This document shows positions 54,364 to 63,400 of a stretch of 64,000 nucleotides of DNA, piece after piece. The notes beneath the pieces were generated by a model, which saw nothing but the letters and a program-made list of their open reading frames with translations, was not told the DNA's origin and searched no databases. This stretch comes from Methyloversatilis universalis EHg5. Its GTDB lineage: Bacteria > Pseudomonadota > Gammaproteobacteria > Burkholderiales > Rhodocyclaceae. Position 1 is the first letter of the stretch. Every line of letters starts with the position of its first letter. The position numbers and the translations under genes are program-made. Location: positions 799,241-863,240 of the forward strand of contig NZ_KB900539.1 of NCBI RefSeq assembly GCF_000378945.1, in the 5' to 3' direction.

Positions 54364-54380
54364 TGTCGCAAAATTTTACA
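54364..54380 (+). promoter_or_regulatory. TGT-N11-ACA element upstream of the PEP-CTERM gene
   Basis: TGTCGCAAAATTTTACA is a dyad with an AAAATTTT core, about 43 bases upstream of the sigma-54-like -24 box. Its position suits an enhancer-binding regulator such as PrsR; this is an inference. Confidence 0.4.
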
Positions 54381-54422
54381 AACGTTAAATTGAGTAAGGT
54401 TTATCTCTTTGATTTTTCAGCG

Positions 54423-54437
54423 TGGAACAGATTCTGC
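54423..54437 (+). promoter_or_regulatory. Sigma-54-type promoter of the PEP-CTERM gene
   Basis: TGGAACAGATTCTGC keeps GG and GC exactly 10 bases apart, in an AT-rich region, 38 bases before the start codon. The -24 box differs from TGGCAC at one base. PEP-CTERM genes of related bacteria are known to be RpoN/PrsK-PrsR controlled, which supports the reading. Confidence 0.6.
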
Positions 54438-54474
54438 TTTGGTGTTGCAAGTTCCCATTCTTCATGAAGAAATC

Positions 54475-55023
54475 ATGACAAAGAGATCAGTGCTTGCCGC
54501 CGTCCGCTTCTTCCTGCTCCTCCCCTTTCTTGCGGCGACGCAGGTCAGCGCCGCGCTGATCACATATACGACGCAATCCCTGGGCGGTGCTTCCTATCGT
54601 CATCAATACACGATCACTCACCAGATCGGCGAAGACCCCATCCATCTGATCGACATCGAGTTCGATCCTTCCCTCTATCTTGAATCGTCCCTGACCATCG
54701 TCAGTGATCCGGTGCTCACGGCTGACTGGGATCAGCTGCTGATCGGCTCGCAAGCCGGCCTGCCGGCGCTGCTCGATCTGTTCGCACTGGTTGCCCCGCT
54801 GTCCGATGGTGCGACGCTGTCGGGCTTTGCCATCGAATTCGAATGGCTGGGTGCCGGCCTGCCGGGCTCGCAGGCCTTCCAGATCGTGAATCCTGACACC
54901 TTCGATACGGTATCCGCCGGTCGCACCGCGGGTGCGGTCCAGGTTCCAGAGCCGGCGCCCCTGCTGCTTGCGGTGACCGGTCTGGCGCTGGCCCGCATCT
55001 TCCGCTCGCGCACCTCCACCTGA
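54475..55023 (+). CDS. PEP-CTERM sorting-domain exported protein
   Basis: A 182-residue protein: signal peptide (VRFFLLLPFLAATQVSAA), beta-rich middle without Cys, and the C-terminal PEP-CTERM signal VPEPAPLLLAVTGLALARIF followed by RSRTST. The exosortase EpsH/XrtA processes such proteins in exopolysaccharide-producing bacteria; no exosortase gene is here. The ATG at 54475 is the one at the signal peptide. Less GC-rich upstream DNA (54360-54470) suggests its own promoter. Confidence 0.9.
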   Translation: MTKRSVLAAVRFFLLLPFLAATQVSAALITYTTQSLGGASYRHQYTITHQIGEDPIHLIDIEFDPSLYLESSLTIVSDPVLTADWDQLLIGSQAGLPALLDLFALVAPLSDGATLSGFAIEFEWLGAGLPGSQAFQIVNPDTFDTVSAGRTAGAVQVPEPAPLLLAVTGLALARIFRSRTST

Positions 55024-55028
55024 AGACG

Positions 55029-55053
55029 AAGGCGGGGCCACGCGCTCCGCCTT
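55029..55053 (+). terminator. Weak hairpin after the PEP-CTERM gene
   Basis: AAGGCGG and CCGCCTT form a 7-bp stem with an 11-base loop, then TTT. It may attenuate, but the downstream gene begins only 31 bases on. Confidence 0.4.
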
Positions 55054-55084
55054 TGCACCGATCGTCCGGTCCGGAATCCCGACA

Positions 55085-58000
55085 ATGTCTGAAAAGGTGA
55101 CGTCACCCGTCATGGTCATGCTGCGCGCCCTGGTATCCCTGCTGCTGTGCTCGTTCGTAATGGTGTCGCACGCCTTCGCGCAGAACGCCGCCGTGTCGGT
55201 GACCGCGTACGAGTTGATATCCACCAAGCGTCTGTCCCGCATCGAGTGGGAGTCGGTGTATCGGGTCCGGGTGCTCAATCGCGGTGGTGCGCTGCGTTCG
55301 GTCACCGGTACCGCCACATCGTCGGTGGATCACGTCATCGTGCACGATGGTTCGCTGACGGTTGGCGATCTTGCTGCCGGTGAAACGCGGGTGCCAGAGG
55401 ACTCCATCACCGTCCGGACCAACCGCTCCACCGCCATCGATCTGGCGAGTGCGCTGAACTGGCGCTTCGACGGTACGAATCCGCCGGGTGACAGCGAACC
55501 GCCGCGGATATCCGGCCTCGTTCCGGTATCCGGTGCGGTTTTCGCGGCAGACGCGCTGCCCGACATGAGTGCTGCATTCGCCGATTCAGGCAGCGGCGTG
55601 GATGGTGCGTCCGTCGAGCTTGAACTTGATGGCGTGTCGATCGCCGCTCAGGCGGTAAGGAGTGCATCGGGCTTCAGCTTCCGCCCCGCACTTCCTCTGG
55701 CTGAAGGGGCGCATACGCTGGTCGTGCGGGTGAGCGATGTCGCCGGAAACCGCGTGACGGCGCAGACTGCCTTCGTGACGCGCACGCCTCCCGAGGTGCT
55801 GGCCCAGGATCCGCCGGGCGGCTTTCTGCCGCAGGGGGCGCAGCCGACCATCCGGGCCAGCTTCGCCGATCTTGGCGCAGGTATTGATACGGCGAAGGTC
55901 CGCCTGCTGTTCAACGGGGTCGATGTCAGTGCGTCGTCCCGCATCACGCAGACGGACGTCACCTATCCCGTTCCGGCTCCGTTGAACGATGCGACGCATG
56001 TGGTGCAGCTTACGGTGGTCGACCGGGCTGGCAATGCGACCGAATCGCGGTGGGCATTCAGCACGCGCGTTCCCCCGTCGATTGCCGACATGTCTCCGCG
56101 GGACGAGACACTGGCATACGGTGCGCGACCGACCGTGCGTGCCCGCCTGGTCACCGGCGGAGCGGCGCTCGATCCGGCCTCGCTGCGCTTCACCTTCAAC
56201 GGTAGCGATGTCACCCCGGCGGTCCGGGTCAGCGGTGCCGATCTGACCTACGTCCCGCCGCAGCCGCTGCCGGAGGGGCCTTATACCCTCTACGTCGAAG
56301 TGACCGATGCCGCCGGGGTGCTGGCGAGCACGGCCTGGGGCTTCGATGTCGATGCCGAGAGTCAGCATGTTCTGGACGTGACGTCGCCGGCAGGCGGACA
56401 GACCGTGACGTCGATCGAGCTGCCGGTGACCGCGACCGTGTTTTCGAACCGGAGCGCGATTCAGGGGCTGACGGTGAATGGCTCCGCGATGAGCATGCGG
56501 ACCGCGGACCCGTCCGGTCGCATCGGTTACACCGGTTCGGTCAAGTTGCTCGATGGCGAAAACACGCTGGAATTCGTCGCGCGCTTCGATGACGGAACGG
56601 TCAGGACCGAGCGACGCACGGTCGCGCTGGACGGTCCGCCGCGGGTCACCGTGCTCGGCCCGACCGACAAGGCCATACTCGGCAGGGTGCAGGACAGCAG
56701 CCCGACCGACCTGACCGGCAACGTCGAGCGTCCGGTCGCGGTGACCGGGCGCGTCAGCAAACCCGTGGTCGCGGTGACCGTGAATCAGCAGGCTGCGGTG
56801 CTGGATGCGGCCGGTACCGGTTTCACCTTCGAGCGCTTCTTCCTGCGCGAAGGCATGAATGTGCTCACCGTCGTTGCCACCGATGCGGCAGGTCGCGCAG
56901 GCAGTTCGACCATCACGGTTTCGGTCGACCAGACCGCACCGATACTGAGCATCGAAACGCCGCAGGACCTCCATGTCACTTCGGCCGCGGCCATCGATGT
57001 GCGGGGCGTCGTCAATGATGCGGTCGAAGGCATGACCGGCGCACCGGAACCGGTGGTGACGGTCAATGGCGTCGAGGCGCAGGTGGCGGACCGCTATTTC
57101 CTGGCCAGCACCGTGCCACTGCAGGTGGGCGAGAACGTGCTGGTCGTGGCCGCCACCGATCATCTTGGCAACCGGCGTACGCGCGAGCTGCGCGTGAGTC
57201 GCATCGCGGTCGGCAGCCATCGCCTGGCCGCCCTGTCAGGCAATGGCCAGACCGGCGATGTCGGCATCGAGCTGGCGCAGCCGCTCGCCATCGTCGCGCT
57301 GGATCGGGACGGCGCACCGGTCGCCGATCTCCCGGTCAGTTTTGATGTCATGCGCAATACCGGTGCCATCACGACGGTCCGCGGCCAGGTGCAGAGACCG
57401 GATGGCGTGAACCCGGCGCGCAATCTTGTCGTGCGCACCGACAGTACCGGCCGTGCTCAGGTGTGGCTGGTGCCCGGCAAGCAGACCGGTCCGGGCTCCA
57501 ATGTGGTCCGGGCCCAGGTGTCTGCACAGGCGGGTGCGCAGGCCAGCGCGTTCGCCGGCGAAGTGTATTTCTCGGCGACGACCCGGCGCGGGGCGGTATC
57601 CAAGGTGCTGGCCGATACCGGCATCCACCAGATCGCCGAAACCGGCAGCGTTCCGCTGGAGCTGCTGTCGCTGGTCGTGCGCGATGCCAGTGACAACCAC
57701 CTGCCCGGCGTGCCCATCGTGTTCGCGATCGAGGAGGGCGATGCCTTCTTCATCGACGACAACGGAAACAGGTCGCAGAAGCGCGTGCTGGTGACCGACC
57801 GCAACGGGCTGACCGCGACCCGGCCGCAGCTCGGGCTGACCCCCGGCACGGTGCGCGTCAGCGCGCGTGCGCTGCGCAGCGCGGACGGCGACATCAACGA
57901 TCCGGCGCAGCTGGCCGGCAATGCCCAGTACCTCATTCAGGTGCGCGAGGCGCGCGACGGCACCACCCGGTTCCGCGGGTTTGTCTACACCGACAAGGGT

Positions 58001-59407
58001 GAACCGCTGCCCGGCGTGCGCATATCGGTGGGGCGTACCAGCGTGGTGTCCACCACCGATGAAAGCGGTGCCTTCGTGCTGGACAGCCTGCCGCCCGGTC
58101 GCGTTGACCTGTTCGTCGACGGTCGCACCAGTTCGCATCTGGGTCAGGTCTGGCCGAGCCTGCATTTCGAGGCTTTCGCTGTGCGGGGCCAGGAGAACGC
58201 GCTGCCGCACCCGGTCTATCTGCCGCCGCTGCTGTCCTCGCAGGCGAAGGTGGTGGGGGGCAACGAAGATGTCATCCTGACCATTCCGGGCATTGAAGGC
58301 TTCCAGATGAAGGTGAAGGCCAACAGCGTCACCTTCCCGGATGGCAGCCGTACCGGCACCCTGGTCGTGAGCCCGGTCACCGCGGACAAGCTGCCGATGG
58401 CGCCGCCGGCCGGTGGCGCAGCTTTCGGTCTGCCAGCCTGGACGGTGCAGCCGGCCGGTACCCGCTTCGATCCGCCGATCGAGGTCACCCTGCCCAACAG
58501 CCGCGCCTATCCGCCCGGCGACAACCTGCCTGTCGTGCAGTGGGATCACGACCTCGGGCAGTTCGTGCCCATGGGCCGCGCCACCGTAAGCGAGGACGGT
58601 GCGCTGCTGGTGACCGACGCCGGCAGTGGCATCAGCAAGGCAGGCTGGGGCGGTCTGTGCGTGTATGACCCGGACAAGTGCGGAAAGAACGCGCCGCCCC
58701 GCTGCAAGTACTGCGAGGAGCTCGACAGCAGCGGCGAATGCCCGACCTGCAAGTTCAAGAACGATCCGAACAAGGACAGACCGGACGGCAATCCGCGCAT
58801 CTTCGGCTTCGATGCGTCCAAGACCGGTCTCGGTGAATTCATCACCGGCGCGCTCAAGAAGCTGCCGGTGCACGACGCCTTCACCAAGCAGAAATTCAAG
58901 GTGGACGGTTCGGCCAGCCCGCGTGAGCGTTGCTGCGAATCGCTCGGTGACGTGACGCACTACGAGCGCTTCGAGGTCGGCCCCCTGGTCGAGATCGCAA
59001 CGCCCGACATTCCCCTTCCCGGCTATTCCTTCGTCTATCCGGGCCTGGTCGAGATCGGTCTGTTCGTGAAGGCCAAGGTGACCGCCGGCGGCACGATACG
59101 TTTCGACTACAGCCGCAACTGCTCGCCGATGTTCAGCAACGGTTCCGGTCAGGTGGTCATGTCCGCCGCAGTCGAGGGGATCCTGAAGGCTGAAGTCATC
59201 GACGTCGTGAAGCTGAATGCCATCACGGTCGGTGGCGGTGGCGGTGCGTCCTGCCCGGTCACGTTCACGTCCATCAGCTGCAAGGGCAAGTTCTTCGTCT
59301 ATGCGAAGAGCGAAATCGAAATGTTCAACTTCAAGTGGGGCCTGATCGATTTCTATCGGTCTTCGGATCAGTCCGGAAACCTGCCGCTGATCGGCTTCAT
59401 CGACTGA
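55085..59407 (+). CDS. Large Ig-like exported surface protein (1440 aa)
   Basis: A signal peptide (VSLLLCSFVMVSHAFAQ) precedes a stack of beta domains: three Ig-like modules beginning PPRISGL, PPEVLAQ and PPSIADM (about residues 138-420), then further Ig-like units with PRVTVLGPTDK and APILSIETPQD, two Big_1-like units (VALDRDGAPVADLPVSFDVM; LVVRDASDNHLPGVPIVFAI), a carboxypeptidase-regulatory-like unit (RFRGFVYTDKGEPLPGVRIS), a ZU5-like stretch (about 1070-1150), and a Cys-rich C-terminal region from about 1190 (CVYDPDKC, CKYC, CPTC). It looks like an adhesin or scaffold. No anchor signal is seen. Start ATG 55085; ATG 55112 is an alternative. Confidence 0.85.
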   Translation: MSEKVTSPVMVMLRALVSLLLCSFVMVSHAFAQNAAVSVTAYELISTKRLSRIEWESVYRVRVLNRGGALRSVTGTATSSVDHVIVHDGSLTVGDLAAGETRVPEDSITVRTNRSTAIDLASALNWRFDGTNPPGDSEPPRISGLVPVSGAVFAADALPDMSAAFADSGSGVDGASVELELDGVSIAAQAVRSASGFSFRPALPLAEGAHTLVVRVSDVAGNRVTAQTAFVTRTPPEVLAQDPPGGFLPQGAQPTIRASFADLGAGIDTAKVRLLFNGVDVSASSRITQTDVTYPVPAPLNDATHVVQLTVVDRAGNATESRWAFSTRVPPSIADMSPRDETLAYGARPTVRARLVTGGAALDPASLRFTFNGSDVTPAVRVSGADLTYVPPQPLPEGPYTLYVEVTDAAGVLASTAWGFDVDAESQHVLDVTSPAGGQTVTSIELPVTATVFSNRSAIQGLTVNGSAMSMRTADPSGRIGYTGSVKLLDGENTLEFVARFDDGTVRTERRTVALDGPPRVTVLGPTDKAILGRVQDSSPTDLTGNVERPVAVTGRVSKPVVAVTVNQQAAVLDAAGTGFTFERFFLREGMNVLTVVATDAAGRAGSSTITVSVDQTAPILSIETPQDLHVTSAAAIDVRGVVNDAVEGMTGAPEPVVTVNGVEAQVADRYFLASTVPLQVGENVLVVAATDHLGNRRTRELRVSRIAVGSHRLAALSGNGQTGDVGIELAQPLAIVALDRDGAPVADLPVSFDVMRNTGAITTVRGQVQRPDGVNPARNLVVRTDSTGRAQVWLVPGKQTGPGSNVVRAQVSAQAGAQASAFAGEVYFSATTRRGAVSKVLADTGIHQIAETGSVPLELLSLVVRDASDNHLPGVPIVFAIEEGDAFFIDDNGNRSQKRVLVTDRNGLTATRPQLGLTPGTVRVSARALRSADGDINDPAQLAGNAQYLIQVREARDGTTRFRGFVYTDKGEPLPGVRISVGRTSVVSTTDESGAFVLDSLPPGRVDLFVDGRTSSHLGQVWPSLHFEAFAVRGQENALPHPVYLPPLLSSQAKVVGGNEDVILTIPGIEGFQMKVKANSVTFPDGSRTGTLVVSPVTADKLPMAPPAGGAAFGLPAWTVQPAGTRFDPPIEVTLPNSRAYPPGDNLPVVQWDHDLGQFVPMGRATVSEDGALLVTDAGSGISKAGWGGLCVYDPDKCGKNAPPRCKYCEELDSSGECPTCKFKNDPNKDRPDGNPRIFGFDASKTGLGEFITGALKKLPVHDAFTKQKFKVDGSASPRERCCESLGDVTHYERFEVGPLVEIATPDIPLPGYSFVYPGLVEIGLFVKAKVTAGGTIRFDYSRNCSPMFSNGSGQVVMSAAVEGILKAEVIDVVKLNAITVGGGGGASCPVTFTSISCKGKFFVYAKSEIEMFNFKWGLIDFYRSSDQSGNLPLIGFID

Positions 59408-59417
59408 GGCGCTGCAC

Positions 59418-59858
59418 ATGCTGGATCGACTGAAACCGATCGCGCTGGCACTGATGGCCGGCACCCTCGCAATGACCGCCCTGCAGGTGCTCGACCTGTT
59501 CTGGGTCGAGCGCGTGCCGGGGCAGGTCATCGCATGCCACCCGGAAGTCAGGGTGTCGAGTGCGCCTCAGCCGGGCTTGCCCTCCACGCAGACCGTTCGC
59601 ATGGTGCTGGAGGCGGAACTGGCGGGCAGCGGAGGCGGTGCGACGGTCCGTGTGCCGACCTGGAAGTCATGGAGCGAGGCCTGCCCGACAGGGCAGACCT
59701 TCGTGTTCATCCGGCCCCGGCTGGGAACAGGCGCGCTGCGCCTGGATGGAGATTACATCGACTGGGGTGAGCGCTTCGGGCTCCCCTTGATGATGTTGGC
59801 GGCTTCGTTAGTGCTCGGAGCCGGTGCGCGTTTCAGTGATCGGAAGATGCAGCGATGA
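59418..59858 (+). CDS. Small membrane protein with two helices (unrecognised)
   Basis: A 146-residue protein with an N-terminal helix (PIALALMAGTLAMTALQVLDLF), a periplasmic-type middle of about 80 residues with two Cys (IACHPE and SEACPTG) that may pair, and a C-terminal helix (FGLPLMMLAASLVLGAGA). It lies 10 bases after the large Ig-like gene and overlaps the next gene by ATGA, so it belongs to the same operon. Family unknown. Confidence 0.72.
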   Translation: MLDRLKPIALALMAGTLAMTALQVLDLFWVERVPGQVIACHPEVRVSSAPQPGLPSTQTVRMVLEAELAGSGGGATVRVPTWKSWSEACPTGQTFVFIRPRLGTGALRLDGDYIDWGERFGLPLMMLAASLVLGAGARFSDRKMQR

Positions 59859-60442
59859 AGACAAGTACATGGATGTTCCTGGGATGCCTGGCCGCCTGCA
59901 ATCTGTCCGCTCATGCGGGCGAGGGCGGTACGGAGCGATTCCGCACGCTGACCGTGGAAACCGTGTACCCGTTCAAGCAGACCGATTTCGATCCGCCACT
60001 GTCGCTCGGCGCACTGAAGCCTTCGGCTGACGTCGATCCGCTGGCCACTCTGCAGCGGCATTTCGCGGCGATGCGCAGTGGCGACGTCGACGCCTTCCTC
60101 TCGACCTGGACTGCCTCCGCACGCCATCAACTTGCCGCCAGGCAGCTGGCGGGTGATGCCGCGCGCGCAGCAGCCGTCGAGCGCTGGACCAAGGTGCTCG
60201 CGGGCCGGGAGGCCGTGGTGGAAACGCGGGTCGATTTCGGTCGCTACGTGCTGCTCGCCTATCGCCTGCGCGACGGCGCTTCCGGACAGATCGTGGTGAA
60301 GGACACGGTGGCGTTCGAGCAGGAGGACGGCGCCTGGAAGCTTACGCAGGCGCTTGCACGCAGCCCGCTGCTGTTGAACTGGAACGCGCCGAATGGCCGT
60401 GTCCAGGTCGCACCCGATGCCCTCGTGGATGGAAACCGATGA
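59855..60442 (+). CDS. Exported NTF2-like/SnoaL-like domain protein
   Basis: A 195-residue protein with a short signal sequence (MFLGCLAACNLSAHA) and, from about residue 55, an NTF2-like (DUF4440/SnoaL) pattern: LATLQRHFAAMRSGDVDAFL and KDTVAFEQEDGAWKLTQALA. Such folds bind small ligands or act as accessory domains. It overlaps both neighbours by ATGA. Whether Cys11 or Cys15 is lipidated is unclear. Confidence 0.72.
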   Translation: MKTSTWMFLGCLAACNLSAHAGEGGTERFRTLTVETVYPFKQTDFDPPLSLGALKPSADVDPLATLQRHFAAMRSGDVDAFLSTWTASARHQLAARQLAGDAARAAAVERWTKVLAGREAVVETRVDFGRYVLLAYRLRDGASGQIVVKDTVAFEQEDGAWKLTQALARSPLLLNWNAPNGRVQVAPDALVDGNR

Positions 60443-63400
60443 CTTCTACGTCGAGTCAGATACCCGCTCAAGCGCGTTTCCCATCGGTATCGGACGCGTT
60501 GCGACGGATCTCCGGGCCGGCCCGGAGACTGGCCGCATCAGCGTTTGCCGTCGTCGCGCTGGCGCTGTTCTTGATGCTGCAGGCGTATGCGGCACCGCCG
60601 TCCGCCGATGCTTCGTGCACCGTGTCGGCGCTCAACCGCAACGCGCCGCTGCAGGCTGATTTCTCGTTCACGCTGTACAACCTGCCGGGGGCCGCTGCGG
60701 CCATCGGACCAAACGCGCCGCAGATTCCCGCTCCGCCCTTCCGCGTACGGGTCACCTGCTCCGACGGCACGGTGGGCGAAACCGAACTGGCCTATCCCGA
60801 ATTCGGTTCGACCGCGGTCTACACCGGCGAGATCACATGGCGTCCGGCCACACCGGTGCCGGTTGCCCTGGGCATCACGGCCGCCCAGCCGCGGCTGGGC
60901 GGCGGGGAAACCACCCAGCTGTCCGCGCTGGGCGTACTGCGCGATGGCCGTCAGGTAGACCTGACCGGCAAAACGCGCGGCACCCTGTTCACGTCGAGCA
61001 ATCCGCTGATCGCAACAGTGGATGACGGCGGTCGCGTGACCGTGATGGCGCAGTTCGCAACCGGCTCCGCCGCGCGCGTGGTAATGGCCGGTCAGAATGA
61101 CGGGGTGCAGGGCAGCACCGTACTGCAGCTCGGCCCGCGTGGGCGCCTGGTCGGCCGCGTGCTTCAGGCCAACGGCGCGACCCCGCTCGCGGGCGCCGAA
61201 GTGTCGGTCACCCGCAATCAGCCGCGAGAAACGCTGGCCACCGTACGCACCGACAGCAACGGCGACTACCGGATTCCCGACGTGAGTGCAGGCAGTTTCA
61301 CGGTGTCGGTGGTAGACCCGGTGACCGGCGATCACGGTCAGGCGTTTGGCACGCTGCAGAGCCAGGGCGAGGACGCGCGCATCGATGTGCGCATGAATGG
61401 CCAGGGCGTGGTCACCGTGACCGTGCTCGATGGCAGCGGCAGCGCAGTGGGCAATGCGCCGGTCACGCTGACCAGCCTCGGTGCCACGCGCGACATTCGC
61501 ACCGTGCGCAGCAGCGCGTCCGGTGTGGTCGTGTTCGAGCGCGTGCCGACCGGCTTCCTGAGCGTGTCCACCACAGATCCGTCCACCGGACTGGTTGGCA
61601 CCGCCAACGGACAGATCGCCGCCGGTGGGGCCTTGCCGCTGACCTTGCGTCTGCAGCCAGTGGCCAGCATCGCCGGCGTGGTGCTGGCGTCTGACGGCAC
61701 CACGTCGCAGGCCGGGGTACAGGTCCGCCTGGTGTCGGCGACCCGCGGTATCGTGACCCAGACGGTCACGGTCGACGGCGGGGCCTTCCGCTTCGATTCG
61801 CTGCCGCTGTCCGATGGTCCTTACGCGCTGGACGCCATGCTGGACGGCCGGCTGCGCGGCCGGGAAACCGGCGTCGTGCTGAACCAGGGCGGGCAGGTGG
61901 TTGTGCGCAATGTCGTGTTCGGGCCGACCGGCCGGGTGCGCGGCAGCATCACCCGCGCTGGCGGCGCGACGGTGGCCGATGCCCAGGTGACGATACAGTC
62001 GCTGGTCGGCAGCCGACTGAGCTATGTCGCCCGCACTGACACGAACGGTGCATATGCGATCGATGGCGTGCCGGTCGGCGCCTTCGGCATCACCGCGGTC
62101 GGCAGTCAGGGCGAGACCGCGAATGCCGGCGGCAATGTGCCGTCCGATGGTGCCGAGGTCACGCTCAATCTGCAGCTCGCTTCGAGCGGCATCGTCGGTA
62201 CCGTGTTCGGGCGCGACGGCCGCACGCCGGTCGGTGCCGGCGTTACGGTCACCCTGTCACCGGGCAACCGCAGCGCGACCACCGACGCGCAGGGCCAGTT
62301 CGGCCTGCCCATCGCAGCGGCCGGCAGCTACACGATAGAGGCGAGCGACGGCAGCGGAAACCGGGGGCGCACCAGCGTCGTGCTGACCACAGTGGTGGCT
62401 GGTGCGCCGGTCACGGCCAACGTCGTGTTCCTTGGCCAGGGCAGCATCGAGGGCGTGGTGCGCGATCCGTCCGGCGTGCCGCAGGCCAACGTGCCGGTGC
62501 AGATCACCCGTTCCGGTCTGTTCGGCGGCAGCATCACGGTGCAGACCGATGCCGGCGGCCGCTACCGCGCCAGCCCGCAGTTTGTCGGCGACTTCACGGT
62601 GTACGCCCGCAATCCGTCTACTGATCTGGCCGGCTTTGCCAGCGCACGCCTGTCCGGCGACGGCGAAACGGTGAGCGCCAACGTCACGCTCGCGGCGACC
62701 GGCCGCATCAGCGGCAGCGTGGTGCGCGCTGACGGCGTGACGCCGGCCGCCGCCGCGATGGTGGAGCTGCAGCTCAATGGCCGCACCGCCATCACGGTGA
62801 CTGCCGACGGCTCCGGCGGGTTCGACATTCCGGCGGTGCCGCTGGGTGATTTCACCCTGCTGGCGACCCAGCCGGCCGATGGCGACAAGGGGCAGGCGGT
62901 ATCGCGCATTTCCGCGCTGAACGAAGTGCGCACCGTGCGCATCCGCATGCTGGGTCTGGGCAACGTGAATGTGCTGGCGCAGGACAGCGCTGGCGCACCG
63001 GTGGCCGGTGCATCGGTCACCCTGAACAGCGCCAGCGCCTTCGGTGGCAGCCAGACCGCGGTCACCGACGGCGAAGGCCGCGTGCGCTTTGCGCGGGTGT
63101 TCAACGGTGATTTCGAGGTCATCGCCTCGCGCGGCAGCGGCATCGAACGCATCAGTGGCAGCGCGCAGGCCACGCTGACCCACGGGCGCGATGCGGATGT
63201 CGTGATCGGCATGAGCCGCAAGGAGACCGGTTCGGTTGCCGGCGTGGTGACTCAGGGCCTGTCCGCCGCGCCGCAGTCCGCTGTGGAGGTGCGCCTGACG
63301 CGTGTCAGCGGTTCGAGCGAGAACCGGGTATTCACCACCGGCACCGATGGTCGCTACACCTTCGAACAGCTGGAAGTCGGCATCGACTACCGCGTGACGG

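Noticed and set aside
57236-59530. 764-residue minus-strand open frame
   Set aside because: Antisense to the large Ig-like gene; no recognisable domain and no start context.
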